Below, piece by piece: positions 19,547 to 29,032 of a stretch of DNA of 64,000 nucleotides; the stretch's first letter is position 1, and every line of letters begins with the position of its first letter. Both the position numbers and the translations under genes were made by a program. The stretch lies in contig NZ_LN811352.1 of the NCBI RefSeq assembly GCF_001006805.1, positions 169,434 through 233,433 of the forward strand. The letters run 5' to 3'. This DNA is from Microvirga massiliensis (GTDB lineage Bacteria; Pseudomonadota; Alphaproteobacteria; Rhizobiales; Beijerinckiaceae). The notes beneath the pieces are model-generated. The model saw only the letters and a list, made by a program, of their open reading frames with translations. It had not been told where the DNA came from and ran no database searches.

Positions 19547-20389
19547 GTGTCCGCCGAAAATTTCGCTTTCGCCCATGCCGAAGCCCTCGTGAGAGATGCC
19601 GATCCGGATCGCTACTGGGCAACACTGTTCGCGCCCGGCGACAAACGCCCGTATCTCTTCGCGCTCTATGCGTTCAGCCATGAGGCGGCCCGGGTCCGCG
19701 AGAGCGTCCGTGAGGCGATGATCGGCGAGATCCGCCTGCAATGGTGGCGTGACGCACTCCAGGGCGAGGCACGCGGAGACGTGAAGGCAAATCCCCTGGC
19801 AGCGGCCCTCGACGACACGATCGTCCGGTTTCGGCTGCCCCGGCAGACATTCGTCGACCTGATCGATGCGCGTGTCTTCGACCTTTACGACGACCTGTTC
19901 CCGAGTGTGAACGACCTTGAGGGCTATTGCGGAGAGACGTCCTCCAGTCTGCTGCGCTTGGCGGAACTCATCCTGGCGGACGGTTCGCCACCAGGACCCG
20001 CGGATGTGGCCGGCCATGCAGGCGTTGCCTACGCGATTACCGGGATTCTGCGCGCCTTTCCTTGGCATGCGCGCCGCGGGCAGGTCTTCATTCCGCGCGA
20101 CATCCTGTCCAGGCATGGTGTCGTCCGGGAAGATGTCGTCTCTGGACGGGGAGGGCCGGGCCTGCTCGGTGCCCTGAGTGACCTTCGCGCGCTTGCCAGG
20201 CGTCACGAGGACCAGGCTCGGCAGCTCCGGTCGGGTATCCCGACCGGCACCAGCACGGCATTCCGACCGATAGCCCTTGTCGAGCCCTATCTCGCTCAGA
20301 TGGACAGGCCCGGCTACGATCCCTTCCTCTCTGTGATAGAGTTGCAGCCCTGGCGCCGGATATGGGCACTCTGGCGAGACCGCTGGTAG
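19547..20389 (+). CDS. squalene/phytoene synthase family protein (NDUFAF6-like)
   Basis: A 280-aa protein of the trans-isoprenyl synthase fold. The GTG at 19547 has a good GGAGGTGG site upstream. The Asp-rich catalytic motifs of true synthases are absent. Where DDxxD is expected it reads FALYAFSHEAARVRESV, and the second motif is replaced by YCGETSSSLLRLAEL. This matches the NDUFAF6-like group (a complex I assembly factor in mitochondria), not a carotenoid or hopanoid enzyme. It lies directly after the NDUFAF3-like gene. Confidence 0.8.
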   Translation: MSAENFAFAHAEALVRDADPDRYWATLFAPGDKRPYLFALYAFSHEAARVRESVREAMIGEIRLQWWRDALQGEARGDVKANPLAAALDDTIVRFRLPRQTFVDLIDARVFDLYDDLFPSVNDLEGYCGETSSSLLRLAELILADGSPPGPADVAGHAGVAYAITGILRAFPWHARRGQVFIPRDILSRHGVVREDVVSGRGGPGLLGALSDLRALARRHEDQARQLRSGIPTGTSTAFRPIALVEPYLAQMDRPGYDPFLSVIELQPWRRIWALWRDRW

Positions 20390-20399
20390 AGAAAGCGGC

Positions 20400-21818
20400 T
20401 CACTCCGCGGCTTGGGGAAGCGAGCTCTCGTTCAGCCACATTTCCAGATCCGTCCGAGCGCGATCGGTGAGGGCTCGCTTTTTCGCAATCGCCTTCGCAC
20501 TTCCGCGCAGCCGCTTGCCGGATTCATCGCGAGCCGCTGTCTCGAGCGGCGGGAAGAGGCCGAAATTGATGTTCATCGGCTGGAAGGATCGAGGACCCCG
20601 GTCAATCACCTCGATGTGACCGCCGGTGATATGTCCGATCAGCGCTCCCAGCGCTGTTGTCGATGGAGGAGGGCTGATCGGGCGGCCAAGGCATTCCGCG
20701 GCAGCGAAACGACCCGTCATGAGGCCGATCGCGGCGCTCTCCACATACCCTTCACAGCCGGTAATCTGGCCGGCGAAGCGGATTCGCGGCAGTGCCCGAA
20801 GCCGGAGTGTCGTGTCGAGGAGCCTCGGCGAGTTCAGGTACGTGTTGCGGTGGAGCCCGCCGAGCCGTGCGAACTCCGCCTGTTCCAGGCCGGGAATCAT
20901 CCGGAATACGCGGGCCTGCTCTCCGTATTTCAACTTCGTTTGGAACCCGACCATGTTGAATAGGGTTCCCAGCGCGTTGTCCTGCCGCAACTGCACGACA
21001 GCGTAGGGTTTCTCGGTGGGTCGGTGCGGATTGGTCAGGCCGACCGGCTTCATGGGGCCATGGCGCAGAGTTTCGCGCCCGCGCTCTGCCATGACCTCGA
21101 TCGGGAGACAGCCGTCGAAGTAGGGCGTGCTGGTCTCCCATTCATGAAAGCTGGTCTTGTCACCGGAAAGAAGTGCATCGACGAGCGCTTCGTACTGCTC
21201 GCGGTTCAGCGGGCAGTTGATGTAATCGGCGCCCGTTCCGCCCGGCCCGGCTTTATCGTATCGGGACTGGAACCAAGCGGTACCCATGTCGATGCTCTCC
21301 CGGTAGACGATCGGGGCAATCGCATCAAAGAAGGCGAGTTCGCTCTCTCCCGTGAAGCCGCGGATGGCATCGGCCAGGGCCGGGGAGGTCAGCGGCCCCG
21401 TCGCGATGATCGAAGACGACCAGTCCTCCGGCGGGAGGCCCGTGATTTCCTCGCGACGGATTTCGATAAGTGGATGCCGCTCGAGGGCTTCGGTCACGAC
21501 GGCGGAGAAGCCGTCACGATCGACGGCCAGAGCTCCTCCGGCCGGCACCATGTTGGCGTCACCCGAACGCATGACGAGTGAGCCGAGCCGTCGCATCTCC
21601 TGGTGAAGCAGACCGACCGCATTCGTCTCGGGATCGTCGGAGCGGAATGAGTTGGAACAGACCAGCTCGGCGAGGCCGTCGGTCTTGTGAGCGTCGGTGC
21701 CACGGACCGGGCGCATCTCGTGCAGGATGACTGGAACGCCGGCTTGGGCGATCTGCCAGGCGGCTTCGGAGCCCGCCAAGCCCCCGCCAATGACGTGGAT
21801 CGGTTCGAGATTGCTCAT
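20400..21818 (-). CDS. trmFO: tRNA U54 methyltransferase TrmFO (folate/FAD-dependent)
   Basis: Makes ribothymidine at position 54 of tRNA using methylenetetrahydrofolate and FADH2. It is 472 aa from ATG 21818 (MSNLEPIHV). The FAD-binding [17 protein letters not shown] motif is at the N-terminus. Other family blocks are [26 protein letters not shown] and [19 protein letters not shown]. It is convergent with the synthase-like gene, with 10 bases between the stops. Confidence 0.96.
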   Translation of the reverse strand: MSNLEPIHVIGGGLAGSEAAWQIAQAGVPVILHEMRPVRGTDAHKTDGLAELVCSNSFRSDDPETNAVGLLHQEMRRLGSLVMRSGDANMVPAGGALAVDRDGFSAVVTEALERHPLIEIRREEITGLPPEDWSSSIIATGPLTSPALADAIRGFTGESELAFFDAIAPIVYRESIDMGTAWFQSRYDKAGPGGTGADYINCPLNREQYEALVDALLSGDKTSFHEWETSTPYFDGCLPIEVMAERGRETLRHGPMKPVGLTNPHRPTEKPYAVVQLRQDNALGTLFNMVGFQTKLKYGEQARVFRMIPGLEQAEFARLGGLHRNTYLNSPRLLDTTLRLRALPRIRFAGQITGCEGYVESAAIGLMTGRFAAAECLGRPISPPPSTTALGALIGHITGGHIEVIDRGPRSFQPMNINFGLFPPLETAARDESGKRLRGSAKAIAKKRALTDRARTDLEMWLNESSLPQAAE

Positions 21819-21879
21819 GCCGGTGAGGTAGACGTGTGATGCTGACGGATCAACCCGATCTGAAGCGCCCTCTGAAACG

Positions 21880-21923
21880 CCAAACGCCCGCCAGGGGCGG
21901 GCGCTCAAAACGGCAACCGTTTT
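21880..21923 (-). terminator. tandem hairpins after the DUF1127 gene
   Basis: Reading the minus strand after the DUF1127 stop, a hairpin AAAACGG/CCGTTTT (21907-21923) is followed by a perfect 8-bp stem cgcccgcc/ggcgggcg (21885-21903) and then TTTGGCGTTT. The second fits a Rho-independent terminator, separating this gene from trmFO. Confidence 0.7.
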
Positions 21924-21932
21924 GTGACGTGC

Positions 21933-22088
21933 TTACGCAGAAGCGTGGGCGCGCGCGACGGACTGGATCTGGTAACGAGAGATTCCCAGATCGTCGAGCT
22001 CGCGGTCGCTGAGCTGGGAGAGCTCACGCACGGTTTCGCGGTAGCGGAGGTATTCGCGGATCTTGGTCAGCAGGTATGTAACAAACAT
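21933..22088 (-). CDS. DUF1127 family small protein
   Basis: A 51-aa basic protein from ATG 22088, with an AGGAG ribosome site eight bases upstream. The sequence contains the DUF1127 pattern: TKIREYLRYRETVREL, then LSDRELDDLGISRYQI. Family members are usually 45-70 aa and abundant in Rhizobiales. Some have been linked to phosphate, carbon or RNA metabolism, but the role of this one is unknown. It has its own terminator and likely its own promoter in the upstream gap. Confidence 0.9.
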   Translation of the reverse strand: MFVTYLLTKIREYLRYRETVRELSQLSDRELDDLGISRYQIQSVARAHASA

Positions 22089-22453
22089 CGGTCGACTCCT
22101 GGAGCGTATGCGCTATCGGGCTTGATCGGAGCATCGCTCTCTTGTTGCACTGCAGCATATAGGAACAAAGATGCTCCAAGGCGAGTGACGAACCGCGATA
22201 GGCACCATGCGTGCAGTGCATACCTCCTTCCGAGTTGATTAACTCTGGTGCTTCTCGAGCATGCTGCGAATGCGCCCCAAAAGCTCAAAAGCGCTGGCAA
22301 GATTCCCGAATAGAATTTCGCCGACCATACTTGGCAGGCGCTCGCCGTGCCGCCCCCTCGGTGCGTCACCTGCCCGGACTGCCTGTTGTCGAGGAGGCTC
22401 GAGCCCGGACCAATCGCACCTCCGCCTACGGGAGGAGCGGCACGTGACCGACC
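22089..22453. other. 365-base gap between DUF1127 gene and uvrA 3' end
   Basis: This stretch must contain the DUF1127 promoter, reading leftwards, and the end of uvrA. The part near 22089-22260 is more AT-rich than its surroundings, fitting a promoter. I see no convincing coding region, tRNA or repeat in it. Confidence 0.5.
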
Positions 22454-25384
22454 CTACTCCGCTGCAGCACGCGCCGCTCGGCGGAGGGGCCGTCGCGCAA
22501 GCACTTCACGAAGGAACCGGCCCGTGTGGCTCGCCTCGTTCGCACAGATGTCTTCGGGCGTCCCCTGAGCGACGATGCGCCCGCCGCCATCTCCACCTTC
22601 GGGCCCCATGTCGATCACCCAGTCGGCGGTCTTGATGACCTCGAGGTTGTGCTCGATCACCACGACGGTGTTCCCCTGATCCACGAGCTCGTGCAGCACC
22701 TCGAGCAGCTTGGCCACATCGTGGAAGTGCAGTCCCGTCGTCGGTTCATCGAGGATGTAGAGCGTACGCCCGGTCGCGCGCTTGGAAAGCTCCTTCGCGA
22801 GCTTCACCCTCTGGGCCTCACCACCCGACAGCGTGGTCGCCTGCTGCCCGACATGGATATAGTTCAGCCCGACACGCGCCAACGTCTCGAGCTTGTCACG
22901 GATCGTCGGCACCGCCTTGAAGAGTTCCTTCGCCTCCTCGACGGTCATGTCGAGAATGTCGGCGATGGATTTCTCACGATAGCGGACTTCCAAGGTCTCC
23001 CGGTCGTAACGCTTTCCCTTGCAGACGTCGCAGGTCACGTAGACGTCCGGCAGGAAGTGCATCTCGATCTTGATGACACCATCGCCACAACATGCCTCGC
23101 AACGCCCGCCCTTGACGTTGAAGGAGAAGCGGCCCGGCTGATATCCGCGAGCCTTGGCTTCCGGGAGCCCGGCGAACCATTCCCGAATGGGCGTGAACGC
23201 TCCGATATAAGTTGCCGGATTCGAGCGCGGTGTCCTGCCGATCGGCGATTGGTCGATGTCGATGACCTTGTCGAGGTGCTCCAGCCCCTCGATCTTGTCG
23301 AAGGGGGCAGGATGTTCGAGCGCGCCATTCAGCTTACGGGCAACCGCCTTGTAGAGCGTATCGACAATGAGGGTCGACTTGCCACCGCCGGAGACGCCGG
23401 TGATGCACGTGAAGGTGCCGAGCGGGATCTCGGCCGTTATGTTCTTCAGGTTATTGCCGCGGGCGCCGACCAGCCGGAGCATCCGGCTCTTCACGGGCTT
23501 GCGGCGCTTTGCGGGCACCTTCACGGCCATCTCGCCGGTCAGGTATTTCCCCGTTAGCGACGCAGGATTGGCCATGATTTCCGCCGGCGTTCCTTCGGCC
23601 ACGATCTCGCCGCCGTGGATACCGGCTCCCGGCCCGACATCCACCACGTAGTCGGCCTGGAGAATGGCATCTTCGTCGTGTTCCACGACGACCACGGTAT
23701 TGCCGAGGTCACGCAGCCTCTTCAGTGTACCGAGGAGGCGCTCGTTGTCGCGCTGGTGCAAACCGATCGAAGGCTCGTCGAGAACATAGAGAACGCCGGT
23801 CAGACCGGATCCGATCTGAGAGGCAAGCCTGATGCGCTGGCTTTCTCCACCGGACAGAGTCCCTGACGAACGAGCGAGGGTGAGATATTCCAGACCGACA
23901 TCGACGAGAAAGCTCAGACGATCCCGAATTTCCTTCAGGATCCGCGTCGCAATTTCCTGCTGCTTTGCGGACAGCACATCAGGGAGCGCCGCGAACCAGG
24001 TTCGTGCATCACGAACCGAGAGGGCGGTTATCTCACCGACGTCGCGGCCGACTATCTTGACCGCGAGCGCTTCCGGCTTCAGCCGTTTGCCACCGCACGC
24101 GGCGCAGGGCGTCTCGCTCATGAAGCGCCCGATCTCCTCGCGCGCCCAGTCACTCTCCGTTTCCTTGTGGCGGCGCTCGAGGTTCGGAATCACACCCTCG
24201 AACGGCTTCTTCACTTCATAGGCCCGCAATCCGTCATCATAGGCGAAGCGGATCGCCTCTGCGTCAGAGCCGTAAAGGATCACATCGCGCACCTTCGCCG
24301 CGAGTTCGGCCCAGGGCTTGCTGGTGGAAGCCTTGTAGTGCTTTGCGATCGCCTCGAGCGTCTGGCCGTAATAGGGCGATGTGCTCTTGGCCCAAGGTGC
24401 GATGGCCCCACGCTTCAGCGGAAGCGTTTCGTCGGGCACGACGAGTGCAGGATCGACACGCATCTCGTGCCCGATGCCGCCGCAGGTCGGGCAAGCGCCA
24501 AAGGGATTATTGAACGAGAAGAGCCGGGGCTCGATCTCCGGGATCGTGAATCCCGAGACCGGACAGGCGAACTTCGAAGAGAACGTGATCCTCCGTGGCT
24601 GTCCTTTCTCGTCCTTCTCGTCGGCATGCTCGATCACTGCGATTCCGTCCGCGAGCTCGAGCGCAGTTTCCAGGGAGTCCGCCAAGCGTGAAGCAATGTC
24701 GGGCCGCACGACGATGCGGTCCACGACGACGTCGATGTCGTGCTTGAACTTCTTGTCGAGCGCCGGCACGTCGTCGATGGAATAGAACTCCCCGTCGATC
24801 TTCAGGCGCTGAAAACCCTTCTTTTGAAACTCAGCGATTTCCTTGCGGTACTCGCCCTTGCGTCCGCGCACGACGGGTGCGAGCAGGTAAAGGCGGGCCT
24901 TCTCCGGAAGCTCCAGGATGCGGTCCACCATCTGGCTGACTGTCTGACTCTCGATCGGCAGCCCGGTCGCAGGCGAGTAGGGAATTCCGATCCGCGCCCA
25001 CAGAAGACGCATATAATCGTAGATCTCCGTCACCGTGCCGACGGTCGATCTCGGATTGCGAGAGGTCGTCTTCTGCTCAATCGAGATTGCCGGCGACAGC
25101 CCGTCGATCTGATCGACATCGGGCTTCTGCATCATTTCCAGGAACTGCCGCGCATAGGACGACAGGGATTCGACGTAGCGACGCTGGCCTTCTGCATAGA
25201 TCGTGTCGAAGGCGAGCGAAGACTTTCCCGAACCCGACAGGCCCGTGAACACGACCAGGCGATCTCGCGGGATCACGAGGTCGACGTTCTTCAGGTTGTG
25301 CTCCCGGGCGCCTCGTACGGAGATGACCCGCGCGTCGCGGTCGCCAGCCTTTGCGCGGGAGAACAGATCGTCGAGTGAAGCCAT
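22454..25384 (-). CDS. uvrA: excinuclease ABC subunit A
   Basis: Damage-recognition ATPase of nucleotide excision repair. It is 976 aa from ATG 25384 ([12 protein letters not shown]). It has two ABC ATPase modules: Walker [11 protein letters not shown] near residue 50 and a second [11 protein letters not shown]. There are two LSGGE signatures. Zinc-finger cysteines are visible (CPVSGF...[15 protein letters not shown], and the C-terminal module with CDVCKGKRY). The C-terminal finger starts CEACCGDG, where the family normally has CEACQGDG. An SOS box lies 278 bases upstream. Confidence 0.98.
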   Translation of the reverse strand: MASLDDLFSRAKAGDRDARVISVRGAREHNLKNVDLVIPRDRLVVFTGLSGSGKSSLAFDTIYAEGQRRYVESLSSYARQFLEMMQKPDVDQIDGLSPAISIEQKTTSRNPRSTVGTVTEIYDYMRLLWARIGIPYSPATGLPIESQTVSQMVDRILELPEKARLYLLAPVVRGRKGEYRKEIAEFQKKGFQRLKIDGEFYSIDDVPALDKKFKHDIDVVVDRIVVRPDIASRLADSLETALELADGIAVIEHADEKDEKGQPRRITFSSKFACPVSGFTIPEIEPRLFSFNNPFGACPTCGGIGHEMRVDPALVVPDETLPLKRGAIAPWAKSTSPYYGQTLEAIAKHYKASTSKPWAELAAKVRDVILYGSDAEAIRFAYDDGLRAYEVKKPFEGVIPNLERRHKETESDWAREEIGRFMSETPCAACGGKRLKPEALAVKIVGRDVGEITALSVRDARTWFAALPDVLSAKQQEIATRILKEIRDRLSFLVDVGLEYLTLARSSGTLSGGESQRIRLASQIGSGLTGVLYVLDEPSIGLHQRDNERLLGTLKRLRDLGNTVVVVEHDEDAILQADYVVDVGPGAGIHGGEIVAEGTPAEIMANPASLTGKYLTGEMAVKVPAKRRKPVKSRMLRLVGARGNNLKNITAEIPLGTFTCITGVSGGGKSTLIVDTLYKAVARKLNGALEHPAPFDKIEGLEHLDKVIDIDQSPIGRTPRSNPATYIGAFTPIREWFAGLPEAKARGYQPGRFSFNVKGGRCEACCGDGVIKIEMHFLPDVYVTCDVCKGKRYDRETLEVRYREKSIADILDMTVEEAKELFKAVPTIRDKLETLARVGLNYIHVGQQATTLSGGEAQRVKLAKELSKRATGRTLYILDEPTTGLHFHDVAKLLEVLHELVDQGNTVVVIEHNLEVIKTADWVIDMGPEGGDGGGRIVAQGTPEDICANEASHTGRFLREVLARRPLRRAARAAAE

Positions 25385-25473
25385 TGCGTGCCCAGTCATG
25401 CAGTGCGGGAGCTCTGCCGACCCGTCATATGGAAGCGTCCCTCGGCCGGCCACAAGAGGGCCCGTCTAACACG

Positions 25474-25575
25474 ATGCGACCAGAACAAAAAGAATACATT
25501 GAGCGGCGGCAACGGGTTCGGAGCAAGAGATTGCAGGAGCTGGAGGAGGGGCCTGTGATCGAGATAGGCCGGTAG
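25474..25575 (+). CDS. possible 33-aa open frame between uvrA and ssb
   Basis: ATG 25474 opens a short charged frame, MRPEQKEYIERRQRVRSKRL, ending EEGPVIEIGR. Codon choice is more AT-rich than in neighbouring genes, and no good ribosome site is visible. The highly charged helix could be a real microprotein or a chance frame. No family recognised. Confidence 0.2.
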   Translation: MRPEQKEYIERRQRVRSKRLQELEEGPVIEIGR

Positions 25576-25661
25576 AGTAGTCGCCAGCAGGGCCCTTTCG
25601 ATGGCAAACGGACAAGCTTCCGCCTGGCCGATGCCATGACAAAGAGCTTGCTCCCGTAACG

Positions 25662-25676
25662 GAACAAATATAGAAC
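25662..25676. promoter_or_regulatory. alphaproteobacterial SOS (LexA) box
   Basis: GAAC-aaatata-GAAC is the reverse complement of the alphaproteobacterial LexA consensus GTTC-N7-GTTC. It lies in the divergent uvrA/ssb intergenic region, 118 bases before the ssb ATG and 278 before the uvrA ATG. It could control either or both genes. Confidence 0.82.
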
Positions 25677-25793
25677 GTTTAGCGATGCCCCCAATAGCCT
25701 GGGGACAGGAGAGTGATGGTCCGATCCTCGGCTTGCTTGGGCTCGCTTGCGCGCGTCACAACGGGTCCGAGGTGACATTGTGGAGAGGCTCCC

Positions 25794-26294
25794 ATGGCGG
25801 GAAGCGTGAATAAGGTAATACTGGTCGGCAATCTCGGGAAAGACCCCGAAGTCCGGCGGCTGAACTCAGGCGAGCCGGTCGTGAACCTGCGTATCGCGAC
25901 CTCCGAGTCCTGGAAGGACAAGGCTACGGGCGAGCGCAAGGAAAAGACCGAGTGGCACCAGGTCGTTATCTTCAATGAGAACCTGGCCAGAATTGCCGAG
26001 CAGTATCTCCGGAAAGGCTCGAAGGTCTACGTCGAGGGCCAGCTTCAGACCAGGAAATGGCAGGATCAGTCCGGCCAGGAGCGCTATACTACAGAGGTCG
26101 TGCTCCAGCGCTTCCGTGGTGAACTCACGCTTCTCGACGGGCGAGGCGGCGGAGCGTCCGAGCAAATGGACGAGGAGGGCGGCCAGATCAGCCGGGGCGG
26201 CGATTTCGGACGTTCGTCTCCCATGGAGCGGCGGCCGGCAGCAGCCAGCGGAGGCTCCAGGTTCAACGACCTGGACGACGATATCCCGTTCTGA
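25794..26294 (+). CDS. ssb: single-stranded DNA-binding protein
   Basis: OB-fold protein that coats ssDNA in replication, recombination and repair. It is 166 aa. The N-terminal [19 protein letters not shown] is the family signature. A Gly/Arg/Ser linker leads to the acidic protein-docking tip DDDIPF. It is divergent from uvrA with an SOS box between them, a common arrangement. Confidence 0.98.
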   Translation: MAGSVNKVILVGNLGKDPEVRRLNSGEPVVNLRIATSESWKDKATGERKEKTEWHQVVIFNENLARIAEQYLRKGSKVYVEGQLQTRKWQDQSGQERYTTEVVLQRFRGELTLLDGRGGGASEQMDEEGGQISRGGDFGRSSPMERRPAAASGGSRFNDLDDDIPF

Positions 26295-26381
26295 GTCCTG
26301 TATCCGACGGGAGGAGGTGCCAACCCGATCTCCTTGGGAACTATTCCTTCTCCCGTTGAACGGTCCGGTAAGGCTTGTCCG

Positions 26382-26407
26382 ATGGCTCCCCTTGGGGGGA
26401 GCCATCC
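26382..26407 (+). terminator. hairpin after ssb
   Basis: A perfect 11-bp stem (gatggctcccc/ggggagccatc) with a TTGG loop lies about 90 bases after the ssb stop, followed by CTTGC. Very stable, but without a T-run; it probably ends or pauses ssb transcription. Confidence 0.6.
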
Positions 26408-26464
26408 TTGCATGGCGGCTGAGCCTCGCGACCCGAGTGCCAATACACGGGAGAGGCTCGCATC

Positions 26465-26887
26465 GTGCAGCAGCAGGTATCCGTCATCACGCTAGGGGTC
26501 AGTGACCTCGAGCGGTCGCGCCGGTTCTATGTCGAGGGCTTCGGCTGGATGCCCGTATTCCAGAACGACGAAATCGTCTTCTACCAGATGAATGGCTTCG
26601 TTCTCGGCACCTGGCTCGCAGCTTGCCTTGCGACCGATATGCAGCGAGAGGGACTTGCACGCCCGGGCGCATTCGCCCTCGCGCATAACGTCCAGGGCCG
26701 CGAGGCAGTGCAACCCCTTCTGGAGCGGCTTTCAAATCATGGAGGACGCATCCTGAAGGCAGCCACCGAGCCTCCGCACGGGGGCCTCAGCGGCTATGTC
26801 GCGGATCCCGATGACCACGCCTGGGAGATTGCCTGGAATCCGGCCTGGGCGATCAGCCCCGAAGGACTGGTGACTTTCGGCCTCTGA
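26465..26887 (+). CDS. VOC family protein (glyoxalase/dioxygenase fold)
   Basis: A 140-aa protein with the vicinal-oxygen-chelate fold. The start VSVITLGVSDLERSRRFYVEGFGW is typical of the first beta-alpha-beta module, and the second ends GYVADPDDHAWEIAWNP with the metal-ligand Glu. The start is a GTG at 26465. The substrate cannot be read from the sequence. It is flanked by hairpins on both sides, so it is probably a single-gene unit. Confidence 0.85.
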   Translation: MQQQVSVITLGVSDLERSRRFYVEGFGWMPVFQNDEIVFYQMNGFVLGTWLAACLATDMQREGLARPGAFALAHNVQGREAVQPLLERLSNHGGRILKAATEPPHGGLSGYVADPDDHAWEIAWNPAWAISPEGLVTFGL

Positions 26888-26947
26888 CGTCCTGTGCCGT
26901 TTCGGCCCGGTCGTGACAGTTGCCCGCTAGAGCGCTAGGGAAATGAG

Positions 26948-26970
26948 AGGCGGCCCCGACGGCCGCCTTT
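26948..26970 (+). terminator. terminator after the VOC gene
   Basis: An 8-bp stem aggcggcc/ggccgcct with a 5-base loop is followed by TT and then CTG. It lies 60 bases after the VOC stop and 27 bases before the ATG of the M20 peptidase. Confidence 0.6.
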
Positions 26971-26994
26971 CTGCATTCTCGCCGGCCAGAGACC

Positions 26995-28101
26995 ATGACG
27001 CCCGAAGTTCCTGCTGATCTTCTTACCTGGATTCGTACCGAGAGCCCGACGCACGATAGCGGCGGGGTCAATCGGATGATGGATCTCGTCCAGGAATTTC
27101 TCTCCGGTTCTCCCGTGAATCTGGAGAGGATTCCGGGAACGGATGGTCTTGGCGACTGCATTCTCCTGCGGGCCGGGCCGAATCGCGATGAGCCTTGCAC
27201 GCTCGTCCTGTCGCATCTCGACACCGTGCATCCGGTTGGCACCCTTGCAAAGCTTCCGATACGTCAGGAAGGTGATCGTCTCTACGGGCCCGGTGTCTAC
27301 GACATGAAGGGAGGTGCGTATCTTGCGCTCCATGCCTTCCGGGACGTTACCCGCGCCGCGAGCGCATCGAGACCCGTCACCTTCCTCGTGACCTCCGATG
27401 AGGAGATCGGAAGCCCGATGACTCGGCCGATCATCGAGGATCTGGCGCGAAGCTCCGCCTACACCCTCGTCACCGAACCCGCTCGTGATGGAGGCAAGAT
27501 CGTCACCTCCCGCAAGGGCGTCGGGCGCTTCGACGTGCATGTCGAAGGGCGGCCGGCTCATGCGGGATCAAGACATCAGGACGGCCGCAGCGCGATCCGG
27601 GAGGCGGCGCGGCTGATCCTCGCAGTGGAGGGCATGACGGATTACGGCCGAGGGGTCACGACGACTGTCGGCCTCGTCAACGGTGGCACGGCAGTGAACA
27701 CCATTCCTCAGCATTGCCAGTTCACAATCGACCTTCGCGTCACGAATGCTGCCGACGGCGAAGCCTGCTCCGCGGCGATTCTGGCGCTGCAATCCGGGAA
27801 TTCAGACGTCGCCGTTCACGTCACCGGCGGAATGAACCGTCCGCCCTATGAGCGGAGCCCCGGCGTGATCGAGCTTTTCGAGAAAGCGCAGGCCATCGCA
27901 GCCGAAATCGGCTTCGATCTACTGGACATTCCGCAGAGCGGGGGCGGCTCCGACGGGAATTTCACTGCTGCGCTCGGCGTACCGACGCTCGATGGGCTGG
28001 GAATCGATGGAGACGGGGCTCACACCCTGCACGAGTATGGCCTCCTTTCGTCGATCGCCCCGCGGCGGGAGCTCATGCGGCGGCTGCTCGAGAGCCTCTG
28101 A
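26995..28101 (+). CDS. M20 family metallopeptidase (glutamate carboxypeptidase-like)
   Basis: A 368-aa di-zinc peptidase related to carboxypeptidase G2 and ArgE/DapE. Metal-site motifs are visible: LSHLDTVHP, GPGVYDMKGG with bridging Asp, TSDEEIGSP with the catalytic Glu pair, VTEPAR, and a C-terminal DGAHTLHEYG His ligand. The lid (dimerisation) domain covers about 175-285. There is no signal peptide, so it acts in the cytoplasm. It is convergent with the MarC gene, with 5 bases between the stops. Confidence 0.88.
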   Translation: MTPEVPADLLTWIRTESPTHDSGGVNRMMDLVQEFLSGSPVNLERIPGTDGLGDCILLRAGPNRDEPCTLVLSHLDTVHPVGTLAKLPIRQEGDRLYGPGVYDMKGGAYLALHAFRDVTRAASASRPVTFLVTSDEEIGSPMTRPIIEDLARSSAYTLVTEPARDGGKIVTSRKGVGRFDVHVEGRPAHAGSRHQDGRSAIREAARLILAVEGMTDYGRGVTTTVGLVNGGTAVNTIPQHCQFTIDLRVTNAADGEACSAAILALQSGNSDVAVHVTGGMNRPPYERSPGVIELFEKAQAIAAEIGFDLLDIPQSGGGSDGNFTAALGVPTLDGLGIDGDGAHTLHEYGLLSSIAPRRELMRRLLESL

Positions 28102-28106
28102 TCGCC

Positions 28107-28748
28107 TCACCCGGACGCCGGAATGAGTTCCAGGATGCCGTCGACGACGAACTGAACGGCAAGGCCCGCCAGTATCAAGCCGAGCAGTCGGCTCAGAACC
28201 ACGTTCCCGGTGGCGCCCAGGAATCGTGCGACCCGGTCTGCCGCCAGAAAGAGCGCGAAACAGGTGGCGACGCCGACACCGATCAGCAGAATCAGGCTGA
28301 TCAGATACAGCGGCCGTTCGTGGGTGCGGCCCGCCAAGAGGATCGTCGCCGTGATCGCACCCGGGCCAGCCATCAGGGGAATCGCCAGGGGAAAGGCAGC
28401 CACATTCCGGATGTGGTCCTCGGTGATGGCCACATCGACGGTGTTCTGCTTCCGGTCCGTTCGGCGCTCGAAGACCATTTCGAAGGCGATCCAGAACAGG
28501 AGCAGCCCGCCGGAGATCCGGAATGCGGGCAACCCGACACCGAGAAGGTCGAACAGCAGGTCCCCACCGACGCCGAAGAAGACCAGGATCCCGAATGCAA
28601 TGAGAGATGCCCGCAGCGCTACCTGACGCCGTTCAGCGCTGTTCATGCCCCTCGTGACCGAGATGAAGATGGGGACCAGGCCAGCCGGATCGAGCGTCAC
28701 GAGCAGCGTCACCAGGGCCGTCGAAACGAAGTCGAAGAGCATCGTCAA
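28107..28748 (-). CDS. MarC family integral membrane protein
   Basis: A 213-aa protein with six predicted transmembrane helices. LVTLDPAGLVPIFISVTRGM near the N-terminus and PLAIPLMAGPGAITATILL in the middle are the UPF0056/MarC signatures. Despite the name, a role in multiple antibiotic resistance has not been upheld for E. coli MarC, so the function is unknown. It stands alone on the minus strand, 284 bases from the gyrA start. Confidence 0.9.
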   Translation of the reverse strand: MTMLFDFVSTALVTLLVTLDPAGLVPIFISVTRGMNSAERRQVALRASLIAFGILVFFGVGGDLLFDLLGVGLPAFRISGGLLLFWIAFEMVFERRTDRKQNTVDVAITEDHIRNVAAFPLAIPLMAGPGAITATILLAGRTHERPLYLISLILLIGVGVATCFALFLAADRVARFLGATGNVVLSRLLGLILAGLAVQFVVDGILELIPASG

Positions 28749-28958
28749 TCCCTATCTCGGCCGCCCCAAAGGCTCGATCGATCGGTGGTCCCGGCAAACG
28801 GCGTCGCGAAGGCGTGACCTATGGGAAAACATCTTTCTCGAGGGCGAGGATGGCCGGACCGGCACGGGCCGAGAAATCGCTTCGAGTTCGTGGATAAACA
28901 GCCGCAAAATGCTTGAAAATCCACGCTTTCTCGCCCATTTAAGGAGTTAAGTCCCTTC

Positions 28959-29021
28959 ATGAGATTCGCGCGTGATCCGGGTGCCGGGCGGGGGGCTCGG
29001 CTCGCCGGCAATGTCGTGTAG
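28959..29021 (+). CDS. possible leader peptide upstream of gyrA
   Basis: A 20-codon frame ([20 protein letters not shown]) with an AAGGAG site 12 bases upstream of its ATG. It ends 11 bases before the gyrA TTG. It may be a translated leader that affects gyrA expression, or chance. Position and ribosome site are the only evidence. Confidence 0.25.
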   Translation: MRFARDPGAGRGARLAGNVV

Positions 29022-29032
29022 AAAGAGCAGTC

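Noticed and set aside
19547..20389. Carotenoid or hopanoid biosynthesis enzyme
   Set aside because: Both Asp-rich catalytic motifs are missing and no other isoprenoid gene is adjacent.
20400..21818. GidA/MnmG instead of TrmFO
   Set aside because: Length (472 aa) and the CSNSFRSD and [10 protein letters not shown] blocks fit TrmFO; MnmG is about 620 aa.
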